Shown: positions 54,313 to 62,969 of the stretch, piece after piece
How the letters are laid out: the number at the start of each line of letters is the position of its first letter
Position numbering within the stretch: position 1 is the first letter of the stretch
Made by a program: the position numbers and the translations under genes
Origin: Rhodobacterales bacterium
Lineage (GTDB): Bacteria > Pseudomonadota > Alphaproteobacteria > Rhodobacterales > Rhodobacteraceae
Length of the DNA stretch: 64,000 bases
Direction of reading: 5' to 3'
NCBI GenBank assembly: GCA_009993005.1
Contig: JAACUH010000071.1
Location: forward strand, 1-64,000
Notes under the pieces: generated by a model
Told to the model about the DNA's origin: nothing
Database searches by the model: none
Seen by the model: only the letters and a program-made list of their open reading frames with translations

Positions 54313-54342
54313 GGGGGGCTCTGCCCCCCGGCCCTGCGGGCC
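54313..54342 (+). terminator. hairpin pair after the Lrp-type regulator
   Basis: GGGGGGC-TCT-GCCCCCC (54313-54329) followed by GGCCC-TGC-GGGCC (54330-54342), then the dispersed repeat with a TATTT stretch. A composite terminator between convergent genes is likely. Confidence 0.65.
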
Positions 54343-54372
54343 TCCCCCCGGGATATTTCTGGCCAAAAGATG
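54341..54372 (+). repeat. dispersed intergenic repeat, variant
   Basis: CCTCCCCCCGGGATATTTCT then GGCCAAAAGATG; it abuts the stop codon of the P450 gene at 54373. Confidence 0.8.
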
Positions 54373-55581
54373 TCAGCAGGTGACGTGCAGGGCGTCGAGG
54401 CCGTGGAAGTGATAGACGTCGGCATAGGCGGGCGGGGTTGCGAGCGAGAGCCCGGGGCAGCGGGCGCGCAGGGTGGCCAGTGCTGCGCGCAGTTCGAGCC
54501 GGGCCAGGGGCGCGCCGACGCAGAAGTGGATGCCGGCGCCGAAGCTGGTGTTCTGCGGGCCGCGGCGGGTGGGGTCGAACCGGGTGGGGTCGAACCGGGC
54601 GGGGTCGAACCGGGCGGGGTCGAACCGGGCGGGGTCGGGCCAGGCGGCGGGGTCGCGGTTGGCGGCGGCGAGCAGGCAGGCGATCCGGTCGCCCCGGTGG
54701 AAGGGGTGGCCGAAGAGCGTGACATCCTCATAGACCCAGCGGGTGAACATGTGCAGCGGTGGATCGAAGCGGATGATTTCCTCGACGCAGAGGTCGGTGA
54801 TGGGCGGGTTGCCATGCGCGAGCAGCGTTTTCACCCCATTGCCCAGCGTATGGACTGTCGCCTCGTGGCCGGCGTTCAGAAGCAGGATACAGGTGGTGAC
54901 GAGTTCCTCGGGCGAGAGCCTTTCGCCGGCCTCTTCTGCCGCGATCAGCCGGGTGATCAGGTCATCGGCGGGGCGGCGGCGTTTTTCGGCGACATACTCG
55001 GTGATGAAGGCGGTAAAGGCGCGGGTGGCGGCGATGGCCGCGTCTTCGTCAGCGCGGGTGCGGCGGGCCTGATACATCGTCACCATGGCGTTGGACCAGG
55101 CGAGCAGGTCATCCGCGCGCTCTTCGGGCACGCCGAGGAGCCGGCAGATGATGATGACGGGGACCGGGCGCGCATAGGCGTCGAGCAGGTCGAACGGGCC
55201 TTGGGGGAAGCGGTCGATCAGGCGGTGGCAGAGATGTTCGATCTCGGGCTCGAGGTCCGCGATGCGGCGCGAGGTGAAGGCGCGCAGCACAAGGCTGCGC
55301 AGGCGGGTGTGGCGGGGCGGTTCGAGTTCGAGCATGGAATGCGCCTCGACCGCGTAGAACGGGGCGAGATGCGGCGCTATGGCGGGGGCGTGATCGGCCG
55401 GGGCCTCGCGCCCCAGGCGGCGGTCCTTGAGCAGGGCGGTGACGGCGCGGTGCGTCGTGGCGCAGGGCAGCGCATAGTCGTCCCAGAAAAACAGGTCGCC
55501 CGCGGCGCGGGCGCGGTCGTAGAACGGATAGGGGTTCTGCACGAACTCCGGGTCGGTGGGGGACTGCGCGAGGCGTTGCAT
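54373..55581 (-). CDS. cytochrome P450 with expanded FDPAR repeat
   Basis: 402 residues. I-helix LLNAGHEATVHTLGNG, K-helix ExxR in VEEIIRFDPP, and heme loop FGAGIHFCVGAPLAR with the Cys ligand. Just before the heme loop, where P450s have one ARFDPxR, there are five FDPAR/FDPTR units coded by a 15-bp tandem array. It is a soluble bacterial monooxygenase; substrate and redox partner unknown. Its ATG overlaps the tpiA stop (TGATG), an unusual coupling with a glycolytic gene. Confidence 0.92.
   Translation of the reverse strand: MQRLAQSPTDPEFVQNPYPFYDRARAAGDLFFWDDYALPCATTHRAVTALLKDRRLGREAPADHAPAIAPHLAPFYAVEAHSMLELEPPRHTRLRSLVLRAFTSRRIADLEPEIEHLCHRLIDRFPQGPFDLLDAYARPVPVIIICRLLGVPEERADDLLAWSNAMVTMYQARRTRADEDAAIAATRAFTAFITEYVAEKRRRPADDLITRLIAAEEAGERLSPEELVTTCILLLNAGHEATVHTLGNGVKTLLAHGNPPITDLCVEEIIRFDPPLHMFTRWVYEDVTLFGHPFHRGDRIACLLAAANRDPAAWPDPARFDPARFDPARFDPTRFDPTRRGPQNTSFGAGIHFCVGAPLARLELRAALATLRARCPGLSLATPPAYADVYHFHGLDALHVTC
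54571..54645. repeat. 15-bp tandem array inside the P450 gene
   Basis: Four nearly exact copies of GGGGTCGAACCGGGC (54571-54630) and one diverged copy to 54645. On the minus strand each unit codes for five residues (FDPAR/FDPTR), so expansion keeps the frame. Confidence 0.92.
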
Positions 55582-56327
55582 CAGGCGGCTGAGAGGGCCG
55601 CGATGATGGGCGAGAAATCGGCGGCCTTGAGGCTGGCACCACCGACGAGCGCACCATCGACATCCGGCACGCCAAAGATCCCGGCCGCGTTGGCGGGTTT
55701 GACCGAGCCGCCGTAGAGGATGCGGAAACCGGTGCCCTCGGCGCCGAAGCGGGTGGTGAGGCCGGCGCGGATGAAGGCGTGGACTTCGGCGATCTGCTCG
55801 AGCGTGGGGACAAGGCCGGTGCCGATGGCCCAGACGGGTTCATAGGCGATGACGGTATTGGCGGCGGTGGCGGCGTCGGGCAGCGAACCGGCAAGCTGGC
55901 GGCCCACGATGGCAAGCGTCTCGCCCGCCTCGCGCTGCGCCAGTGTTTCGCCCAGGCAGACCACGGCGATCAGGCCCGCCGCATGGGTGGCGCTGGTCTT
56001 GGCCAGCACCTGCGCGTCGGTCTCGGCGTGGTCGGTGCGTCGTTCGGAATGGCCCAGGATCACATGGGTTGCGCCTGCGTCGGCAAGCATGGCGGCGGAA
56101 ATGTCGCCGGTATGCGCGCCTTTGGCGTTGGCGTGGCAATCCTGCCCGCCCAGTGCCAGCGGATGGGCGCCACGTGTGGCGGCCATGCGGGCCAGCAGCG
56201 TGGCGGGCGGGCAGATCAGCAGGTCGATCGTGGGGGCAGGGTGCGCCGCCGTGAGCGCCGCGATCTCGGCCAGATCGGCGGCGGTGCCGTTCATCTTCCA
56301 GTTTCCGGCGGCGAGTTTGCGGCGCAT
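55581..56327 (-). CDS. tpiA: triosephosphate isomerase
   Basis: 248 residues from ATG 56327. GNWKMNG with catalytic Lys, VILGHSERR with catalytic His, [12 protein letters not shown] with catalytic Glu and YGGSVKP phosphate loop. It interconverts the triose phosphates in glycolysis. Its stop overlaps the P450 start; upstream lies the 14-bp tandem array. Confidence 0.96.
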   Translation of the reverse strand: MRRKLAAGNWKMNGTAADLAEIAALTAAHPAPTIDLLICPPATLLARMAATRGAHPLALGGQDCHANAKGAHTGDISAAMLADAGATHVILGHSERRTDHAETDAQVLAKTSATHAAGLIAVVCLGETLAQREAGETLAIVGRQLAGSLPDAATAANTVIAYEPVWAIGTGLVPTLEQIAEVHAFIRAGLTTRFGAEGTGFRILYGGSVKPANAAGIFGVPDVDGALVGGASLKAADFSPIIAALSAA

Positions 56328-56397
56328 GGTCGGTCTCCCTTTGCTGTGGCGCAGGGATAGCAAGGCGGCAGGCCGGGGGGAAGGGGGCAGACCCGCT

Positions 56398-56551
56398 CCG
56401 TTAGACTCGCCCCGTCAGACTTGAGCCGTCAGACTTGAGCCGTCAGACTTGAGCCGTCAGACCTGAGGCGTCAGACCTGAGGCGGTAGCCCTGAGGCGGT
56501 AGCCCTGAGGCGGCAGCCCTGAGCCATCACTCCTGAGCCGTCAGCTTTTCA
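56398..56551. repeat. 14-bp tandem array grown from an IscA-type gene 3' end
   Basis: Eleven units of 14 bp (CCGTCAGACTTGAG type) from 56398 to 56551, becoming GCGGTAGCCCTGAG in the middle. The rightmost two units are the last codons and stop of the IscA-type gene (stop at 56527-56529), so the array spreads from that 3' end toward tpiA. Confidence 0.9.
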
Positions 56552-56892
56552 TCGAACTTGATCGATTCGCCGCAGCCGCAGGCATCGACCACATTGGGGT
56601 TGCGGAACTTGAAGGCCGATTCGAGCAGCGTCGTCTCGTAGTCTATCTCGGTGCCGAAGAGGAACATCTGCGCCATCGGCGCGATCATGACGCGCGCGCC
56701 GTCCGCCTCGACGATCTCGTCGAGCGGGTTGACCTCTGTCACATAGTCCATGGTGTATTCCATGCCGGCGCAGCCGCCCTTCTTGACGCCGATGCGCAGG
56801 CCCTGGTGGTTGTCGCGCGCCATCAGCCGCGCGATCTGGGCGGCGGCGCGGGGGGTGATGCTGACGGCCTGTTTGCCGGGAATGCCGAACAT
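56527..56892 (-). CDS. A-type iron-sulfur carrier (IscA/SufA/ErpA-like)
   Basis: 121 residues from ATG 56892 (AAAGGAG 9 nt before). VSITPRAAAQIARLM, GVKKGGCAGMEYTMDYV with the first Cys and DACGCGESIKF with the C-terminal CGCG pair: all three metal ligands kept. It carries Fe-S clusters to target enzymes. It stands away from a suf operon, but sufT lies 3 kb upstream on the same strand. The final LTAQE is coded by the tandem array. Confidence 0.92.
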   Translation of the reverse strand: MFGIPGKQAVSITPRAAAQIARLMARDNHQGLRIGVKKGGCAGMEYTMDYVTEVNPLDEIVEADGARVMIAPMAQMFLFGTEIDYETTLLESAFKFRNPNVVDACGCGESIKFDEKLTAQE

Positions 56893-56957
56893 GGATGGGT
56901 CTCCTTTGCCGAAGAAGATAGGCGCTGGAGCCCGGCGGCTCAAGGGCCGGGGCGTCG

Positions 56958-56995
56958 GCGCCTCCGGCGGGAGTATTTGGGGCACAGAGAAGCCG
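56958..56995 (+). repeat. dispersed intergenic repeat
   Basis: GCGCCTCCGGCGGGAGTATT then TGGGGCACAGAGAAGCCG, between the IscA-type gene and the DUF1501 gene, ending 7 bp from the latter's stop codon. Confidence 0.9.
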
Positions 56996-57002
56996 CGGGT
57001 GT

Positions 57003-58139
57003 TCAACCGAAGAGGCCAGGCGGCTGTGGCCGCAGTCCGGGGAACACGGCCTCGGTGTCGGTCAGGCCCATGTGGCCGGTGAGCACCTCGGCCAGCACGT
57101 CGCGGTAGTCGGTCGTGACCGCGAGGTCGGCGCCTTCCTCGAGCGCCGCGTTGTGCAGGCCGGGCCAGCGGCCCAAGAGCCGGCCGCCGCGCGCCTGCGG
57201 GCCCAGCACCATCATCGCGCCGGCGCGGCCATGGTCGGTGCCGCCGCTGTCATTGGCACGCAGGCGGCGGCCGAATTCGCTCTGCACCACCACGCTCACA
57301 TCCTGTTGCAGCGGGCCCAGGTCGCGCCAGAAGGCCATCAGCGCGCGTGACAGGCCCGAGAGGCGGGCGGCGAAGTCGCCCTCCTGATGCGCATGGGTGT
57401 CCCAGCCGCCGTAGTCCACCGTGGCGATCCGCAGGCCAAGCCCGGATTTGAGCGCTTGCGCGACGGTCAGCAGCGGCGACGACAGGTCGCTGTCCTCGGG
57501 GTAGGGGGTGGACGGCGCATAGCTGCGCATCGCGCCCGTATCGGCCTGCCAGAACCGATCCTGAAAGAGGCTCGACACCGACAGCAGTTCCTGGATCGTC
57601 GGCCCCAGCGTCGGGTGCACGCCAAAGCCCGCGGCAAGACGTGCGCGCAGCGCGGGGGCGAGCCAGTTGCCCGGCGCGAGCATCAGTTCCGACAGGTCGG
57701 GGGCCACGGCGGCGCGGCTGCCGCGCAGGCTGTCGGGCAGGGAGGTGCCGACAGCCAGCGCGGGCAGCGGGCCGCCGGGCCGGACATGGGCGAGCCAGCG
57801 GCCAAGCCAGCCACCGGCGGCGGCGCCTTCCGCCGCGCGTTCGATCCGCGCCTCGGCGTCGAAGTGGCTGCGCGTCGCCTCGCGCAGGCCGGTTGCGTGC
57901 AGCAGGCTCAGGTCGCCCGCGTGAAACAGCGTGCCCAGGTCCACCGCCAGGGGGTGCAGGCGGAAATCGACATCGGCGAGCCCGTCGCCCAGCGCGACCC
58001 CTGCGCCATCGCCCTTGCGCAGGACGCGCAGCGCTTCGGGGCGGGCGGCGATATAGTCGGGGTCGGCGGTGGGGCTTACGAGGTTGAGCGCATCGGCGCC
58101 GCCCCGCAGGAAGATCACCACAAGGACTGGTTCGGCCAT
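57003..58139 (-). CDS. DUF1501-family protein without its own export signal
   Basis: 378 residues. LVVIFLRGGADALNLVSP, VDYGGWDTHAHQEGDF, VVQSEFGRRLRANDSGGTDHG are the family blocks, related to sulfatase/alkaline-phosphatase folds. DUF1501 proteins often start with a Tat signal; this one starts directly at the domain (MAEPVLVVIFLRG). Its partner DUF1800, 14 bp upstream, has one, so joint export is possible. Function unknown. Confidence 0.87.
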   Translation of the reverse strand: MAEPVLVVIFLRGGADALNLVSPTADPDYIAARPEALRVLRKGDGAGVALGDGLADVDFRLHPLAVDLGTLFHAGDLSLLHATGLREATRSHFDAEARIERAAEGAAAGGWLGRWLAHVRPGGPLPALAVGTSLPDSLRGSRAAVAPDLSELMLAPGNWLAPALRARLAAGFGVHPTLGPTIQELLSVSSLFQDRFWQADTGAMRSYAPSTPYPEDSDLSSPLLTVAQALKSGLGLRIATVDYGGWDTHAHQEGDFAARLSGLSRALMAFWRDLGPLQQDVSVVVQSEFGRRLRANDSGGTDHGRAGAMMVLGPQARGGRLLGRWPGLHNAALEEGADLAVTTDYRDVLAEVLTGHMGLTDTEAVFPGLRPQPPGLFG

Positions 58140-58153
58140 CTCGGGCGCCCCTC

Positions 58154-59812
58154 TCAGCGGAACAGGAATTGGGGCGAGAGTGCCGCCATGGCGATCGCCA
58201 CCGTGGAATAGTCGTGCCGGCCCTGGGCATCGGTCGGCAGCGGCTGGTCGGCGGGGATGTCGAGCGTCGCGAACATCTCCTGCAGGCGGTCGCCGGGCGC
58301 GCCTTGCAGCCGCGTGGCCCAGAAGCCGGCGAGGTCGCCCAGCCTGCGCACCTCGGCCGGCACCGCGCTGCCGATGGGGACCGCAGTGGCGCCGAACCAG
58401 TCGTCATGGGCACTCAGCGCCAGGTCCACCAGCCGCAGGATCACGGTCGAGGTCTGCCAGTCCTCGCTGCGGTCGGCGTGGCCGGTGGGCGGCGGGAAAG
58501 TGTGCTGCATCCAGCCGGCGCGCGACAACTGCCAGTGATAGCTGTTCTCGGGCGACACCACCTTGGCACCGCTTGCGCGGTAGAGCGCGGCGAGGTATTC
58601 GAAGGGGCGGCGCAGCTTGCCCGGTGGTGCGGCAAAGGCGGGGTCGGCCACCAAAGCGCGGATCACCTGTGCGATCTGGTCGGGCGCCGTGGCCTGCGCG
58701 ACAAAGACCTCTGCCAGCCGGTCCACAAGCGCGGGGTCGGGGTCGTCGGCGAGCAGGCGGCGCGCGATCTTGGTGCAGATGAACCGCGCCGTGCCGGGAT
58801 GTGTGGCGAGCAGGTCGAGCACCTCTTCCCCATCGGCCAGCGGCGCGCGGTTGGGGCTGAATTCGCGGCCCAGCACACGCTTTTGATAGGGGTCGTGCCA
58901 GCCATCGACATAGTGAAAGCGCAGGGTGCGCGGCGCCTCGGACCCTTCCGCGAGCCAGCGGCCATCGCCCACCGACCAGCCGGTAAAGGCGCGGGCGACC
59001 TCATACACATCCTCGTCGATATAGCCCTCGGCCAGCCCCGCGGCCGCGCCGGGCACATCGGACCAGCGGTTGTAGCGGTCGTTGAGGTAGTGGCCCGCGC
59101 CCAGCGTATGCAGTTCCAGCAGTTCGCGGGCAAAGTTCTCGTTGGCGGGCGAGGCGCGGCTCTCGTCGTTGTTGAGGTAGTAAAGCATCGCCGGCGCGCG
59201 CGCGACCTCGCCCAGCATGGCGCGGAAATTGCCCAGCGCATGGTCACGCAGCATCGCGTCATAGGCGGGAAAGCTGATCGCGACATATTCGTTCTTATGC
59301 GCGTGGACGTTGAAATGGTCGTGCCAGAACTGCGTCATCACCTCGCGCAGTTGCGCGGGCGCATGGACGGCGCGCACCAGGGCGGCGGCGATCACCTCAT
59401 CGGCGGGGCGCGCGCGCTCTGCGTAATGCATCGGCCGTTCCCAGTCGATCAGCGGCAGCAGCGTCGCGGGGTCGGCGGTGAGCGCGGCAAGCGGGCGCAT
59501 CTCGTCCATCGCGCTCCAGCGGTAGTCCTCGCCCTGGTCCCCCGCCTCGTAGCTGATGCGCAGGCGCAGGTCTGCCAGGCGGGCGTCGAGGTCTGCGTCC
59601 TGCGCGGGCCGGGCAAGCTGGTCATCGAGCCAGGCCGCGCGCCCCAGCGCGGCGAGGGCGGCACGGCTGTCAGGTGTCGCGCCAAAGGTCAGGCGGTTGA
59701 GCATGACCTCGGCGGGATCGGCCGCCATGGCCTCGGCGGCAGAGGGGCGCAGCGCCCAAGTGGCAAGTGACGCAGCGAGGGCAGAGCGCAGGAACTGGCG
59801 GCGGTTGAACAT
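58154..59812 (-). CDS. DUF1800-family protein with Tat signal
   Basis: 552 residues. N-terminal twin-arginine signal NRRQFLRSALAASLATWAL, then DUF1800: MLNRLTFGATPDSRAALA, REVMTQFWHDHFNVHAHKN, NENFARELLELHTLG, AFTGWSV. The family pairs with DUF1501 proteins; a role in envelope or polysaccharide processing has been supposed but not shown. It is a likely client of the tatABC genes at 9560. Confidence 0.9.
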   Translation of the reverse strand: MFNRRQFLRSALAASLATWALRPSAAEAMAADPAEVMLNRLTFGATPDSRAALAALGRAAWLDDQLARPAQDADLDARLADLRLRISYEAGDQGEDYRWSAMDEMRPLAALTADPATLLPLIDWERPMHYAERARPADEVIAAALVRAVHAPAQLREVMTQFWHDHFNVHAHKNEYVAISFPAYDAMLRDHALGNFRAMLGEVARAPAMLYYLNNDESRASPANENFARELLELHTLGAGHYLNDRYNRWSDVPGAAAGLAEGYIDEDVYEVARAFTGWSVGDGRWLAEGSEAPRTLRFHYVDGWHDPYQKRVLGREFSPNRAPLADGEEVLDLLATHPGTARFICTKIARRLLADDPDPALVDRLAEVFVAQATAPDQIAQVIRALVADPAFAAPPGKLRRPFEYLAALYRASGAKVVSPENSYHWQLSRAGWMQHTFPPPTGHADRSEDWQTSTVILRLVDLALSAHDDWFGATAVPIGSAVPAEVRRLGDLAGFWATRLQGAPGDRLQEMFATLDIPADQPLPTDAQGRHDYSTVAIAMAALSPQFLFR

Positions 59813-59942
59813 CGGGCACCCGGGCTATGACGGGCCACAACCACCCGACGCCCTGCAACTGAGCCTCAGCACCGGCCGTCAGAAAAGGGGAATTTGGCGC
59901 ACCCGGCGCGGATCCGGCCATTCCTTGCCGATGCGCGGCCTT

Positions 59943-60305
59943 CTACATGAAGCCCAGTTCGAGTTTGGCCTCGTCCGACATCATGTCCATGCCCCATTGC
60001 GGCTCCCAGGTCAGGTTGACCTCGACCTGCTTGACGCCGGCGACCGGCTCGATCGCCGAGGCGACCCAGCCGGGCATCTCGCCTGCCACGGGGCAGCCGG
60101 GGGCGGTCAGTGACATGGTGATGGCGACCGCGTTCTCGGCGTTGATGTCGATCGTGTAGACCAGCCCCAGGTCGTAGATATTCACCGGGATCTCAGGGTC
60201 ATAGACCGTGCGGCAGGCCTCGACCACGGCGTCATAGAGCGGGTGATCCGTGCTCGACGGGGCGATCAGCGGTGTGCCTTCGATCTGGGGGGTGGTGTTG
60301 TTCAT
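59943..60305 (-). CDS. sufT: SufT-type (DUF59/MIP18) iron-sulfur assembly protein
   Basis: 120 residues. Core VYDPEIPVNIYDLGLVYTI, MSLTAPGCPVAGEMP with the conserved Cys, and VNLTWEPQWGMDMMSDEAKLELG, the usual SufT end. It helps deliver Fe-S clusters. Divergent from tgt and upstream of the DUF1800 gene. Confidence 0.9.
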   Translation of the reverse strand: MNNTTPQIEGTPLIAPSSTDHPLYDAVVEACRTVYDPEIPVNIYDLGLVYTIDINAENAVAITMSLTAPGCPVAGEMPGWVASAIEPVAGVKQVEVNLTWEPQWGMDMMSDEAKLELGFM

Positions 60306-60459
60306 CGGGGCCTCGACTGCGCATCGGACAAGCCGTATGCAAATCCTGACCGATTATATAGGGAAGCGCGCTGCGAGGTAAAGAGCGGGTATCACCGCGG
60401 CGGCGGGCGCTTTGCCGCGCCGCTTGCCCGCAGGGGCCGAAGCGGTTAGAGGCTGCGCG

Positions 60460-61587
60460 ATGAGCCGCTTTTCATTCGCCCTTCACGCCACCGACGGCGC
60501 CGCGCGCAGTGGGGTCATCAGCACGCCGCGCGGCGCGATCCGCACGCCCGCCTTCATGCCCGTGGGCACCGCCGCCACGGTCAAGGCGATGCTGCCCGAA
60601 AGCGTGGCCGCGACCGGCGCCGATATCCTGCTGGGCAACACCTACCACCTGATGCTGCGCCCCACGGCCGAGCGGATCGCACGGCTCGGTGGCCTGCACC
60701 GCTTCATGAACTGGGACCGGCCGATCCTGACCGACAGCGGCGGTTTTCAGGTGATGAGCCTCGCGGGGCTGCGCAAGCTGACGGAAGAGGGCGTGCGCTT
60801 TGCCAGCCATATCGACGGGTCAAAGCACATGCTCACGCCCGAGCGCAGCATGGAGATCCAGCGCCTGCTGGGGTCCGACATCGTGATGTGTTTCGATGAA
60901 TGCCCCGCGCTGCCCGCGCCCCTCGAGGAGGTCGCGCGCGCCACCCATCTGTCGATGCGTTGGGCGCAGCGGTCGCGTGACGCCTTTGGCGACCGGCCGG
61001 GGCATGCGCTCTTCGGCATCCAGCAGGGTGGTGTGACACCTGAACTTCGGGCTGAAAGTGCCGAGAAACTTAGGGAAATCGGCTTTGACGGTTATGCCGT
61101 CGGCGGCCTTGCCGTGGGCGAGGGGCAACAGGCGATGCTGGGCGTGCTCGACTATGCGCCCGCGATGCTGCCGGTGGACAAGCCGCGCTATCTGATGGGC
61201 GTGGGCAAGCCCGACGACATCGTCGAGGCCGTGGCGCGCGGCATCGACATGATGGACTGCGTGCTGCCGTCACGATCGGGCCGCACCGGACAGGCCTGGA
61301 CGCGGCGCGGTCAGGTCAACATCAAGAACGCCCGCCATCAGGACGACCCCCGCCCGCTGGACGAGACCTGCACCTGCCCGGCCTGCCGGGGCTATAGCCG
61401 TGCCTATCTGCACCATGTGTTCCGCGCCGGCGAGATGATCGCGGGCATGCTGCTCACCTGGCACAACCTGCATTATTATCAAGAGCTTATGGCGGGCATG
61501 CGCGCGGCGATCGCAAATGGATCCTTTGCCGCCTTTCGCGCCGATTTCCACAGCCTGCGCGCGCAGGGCGACATCGAACAGCTTTAG
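60460..61587 (+). CDS. tgt: tRNA-guanine transglycosylase (queuine)
   Basis: 375 residues from ATG 60460. [10 protein letters not shown], the catalytic Asp in [16 protein letters not shown] and the zinc site [16 protein letters not shown]...WHN. It exchanges guanine-34 for preQ1 in Asn/Asp/His/Tyr tRNAs. It ends 2 bp before the stop codon of the convergent transglycosylase gene. Confidence 0.95.
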   Translation: MSRFSFALHATDGAARSGVISTPRGAIRTPAFMPVGTAATVKAMLPESVAATGADILLGNTYHLMLRPTAERIARLGGLHRFMNWDRPILTDSGGFQVMSLAGLRKLTEEGVRFASHIDGSKHMLTPERSMEIQRLLGSDIVMCFDECPALPAPLEEVARATHLSMRWAQRSRDAFGDRPGHALFGIQQGGVTPELRAESAEKLREIGFDGYAVGGLAVGEGQQAMLGVLDYAPAMLPVDKPRYLMGVGKPDDIVEAVARGIDMMDCVLPSRSGRTGQAWTRRGQVNIKNARHQDDPRPLDETCTCPACRGYSRAYLHHVFRAGEMIAGMLLTWHNLHYYQELMAGMRAAIANGSFAAFRADFHSLRAQGDIEQL

Positions 61588-61588
61588 C

Positions 61589-62077
61589 CTAGCAGCGCAA
61601 TTCGCGGTCGCGCAGGCCGGTTTCGACCAGCAGGCAGCGGTTGCGCGCCTCATAATAATAGCCGCTCGCATACCAGCGCACGGCTTCGGCCTCGTCGCCA
61701 TTGGCCACGATCCAGGCGCCGCGCAGATAGCGGCCGGCGAACATCAGATTGGTTTCCGCATCCAGCAACTCGGGCGCCGGGCCGCGATGGCCCATCTGGC
61801 GCGCGGTCTCGGGCAGGATCTGCATCAGCCCGTAATAGGGCCCGTTGCGCGCGGCGGGGTTATAATCGCTCTCGCGCTGGATCACACGGTGCAGGAGCGA
61901 TTCGGGGATGCCGTGGACCTCGGCATATTTGCGCACAAGGCGGCGCATTTCGGGCGTCTCGCCGGGGTAGAGGTTGCCGGGCACGGCTGTCGCGGTGTCG
62001 GGGCCAGGCCGGGCACAGGCGGCAAGCGCGCCCAGCATCAGGACAAGCGCCGCGCGGCGGGTGGGGAATGGTGTCAT
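61589..62077 (-). CDS. lytic transglycosylase-like lipoprotein (SLT domain)
   Basis: 162 residues. Signal peptide with lipobox LAACARPG, then an SLT domain: VIQRESDYNPAARN with the catalytic Glu, GLMQILPETARQMG, and YASGYYYEARNR. It cleaves the glycan strands of peptidoglycan from the periplasm. The tfoX-type gene lies 11 bp upstream on the same strand. Confidence 0.9.
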   Translation of the reverse strand: MTPFPTRRAALVLMLGALAACARPGPDTATAVPGNLYPGETPEMRRLVRKYAEVHGIPESLLHRVIQRESDYNPAARNGPYYGLMQILPETARQMGHRGPAPELLDAETNLMFAGRYLRGAWIVANGDEAEAVRWYASGYYYEARNRCLLVETGLRDRELRC

Positions 62078-62087
62078 CGGTTGCTCG

Positions 62088-62420
62088 TCAGTCGGATGGT
62101 CCCCGGATCAGGCCGATCCGGTCCATGAAGCTTTCCAGTTCCGCGCGCCCCTTGTCAAACCCGCCCGCCTTGAGCGCGTCGAAACCGGCGCGAAGCCGCG
62201 CCTTTTCCGGCCCCTTGCAATCGTTCCAGGGCCGCCCTTGCAACGCCATGTGCAGCACATAATAGCCGATGAAATGCGGCCTCTCGCCGTTTTCAAGCAG
62301 CCTTGCATAGGCGGCGTCCGCGCCAAGCGCGCGCAGGTCTTCGGCCGTGGTGATCCCGGCCCTGATGAATGCGGCCTCGGTCGCGGGGCCCAGATTGGGG
62401 ATCGAAGAGATGGCGGACAT
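62088..62420 (-). CDS. TfoX C-terminal-domain protein
   Basis: 110 residues. SSIPNLGPATEAAFIRAGITTAEDLRALGADAAYARL is the TfoX C-terminal domain, a helix-hairpin-helix type fold; the N-terminal TfoX half is absent, as in many alphaproteobacteria. A competence role cannot be assumed. It probably shares a transcript with the lytic transglycosylase gene downstream. Confidence 0.85.
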   Translation of the reverse strand: MSAISSIPNLGPATEAAFIRAGITTAEDLRALGADAAYARLLENGERPHFIGYYVLHMALQGRPWNDCKGPEKARLRAGFDALKAGGFDKGRAELESFMDRIGLIRGPSD

Positions 62421-62969
62421 GCCGCGAGCCTAGTCGCAGGGCAAAAAAAGGGCCAGAGGGGAGCGGCGCAAGGGAGGAGGAGGCGCCGCGTCACCCGTCT
62501 GGCCATTTTCCCGCGTGACGCCCAGGGAGGAGGGCGACCTGCGGGTCGTTGTGTTGCGGGACGGGGCTAGATGCTCGCCAGATCCCGGAATACGACCGGC
62601 CCCGGCGGCGGGGCAACCGGCGCCTGCGCGGCAGGCACGGGTGGGCGGGGTTGCGAAACGCCGCCAATGTCCTCGCGGACGGGGGATGCGGTTGCCATAT
62701 GCTCTGTCCTCGTTCGTGTCGGTTGTTCTTGGGCCGGGTCGGTTGCCCCCGGCCGATTTGGCTGGCCGTTTCGGTCATCCTGCCACGGAAATCAAGCGCT
62801 GTGGTGGCGCAAATGCGGCAGGAATGTGGCGCCCGGCGGGATGCGATTTGCGCCTGTTCCTGACTTATGTCGTTCCCATACCCCGCTGTCCGCATTAGTA
62901 TGAGGCTGCAATGCATTGATCCGACATGCCATTCGACAGGCAGAGATTGACCGGAAGGACCACAGCACC
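62421..62969. other. 550-bp spacer with one possible small gene
   Basis: Between the TfoX-type gene and the UDP-glucose dehydrogenase gene. Apart from the possible 43-residue gene at 62567-62698 nothing is recognised. The right part (about 62870-62969) is AT-richer and holds the ribosome site AAGGA before ugd. Confidence 0.5.
62567..62698 (-). CDS. possible small Pro/Ala-rich protein (43 residues)
   Basis: ATG 62698 to TAG 62567, starting MATASPVREDIGGVSQ and ending VVFRDLASI. GAGGA lies 9 nt upstream, and third positions are GC-rich as in real genes. The middle is Pro/Ala-rich. No family is known to me, so it may be a true small gene or chance. Confidence 0.38.
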   Translation of the reverse strand: MATASPVREDIGGVSQPRPPVPAAQAPVAPPPGPVVFRDLASI

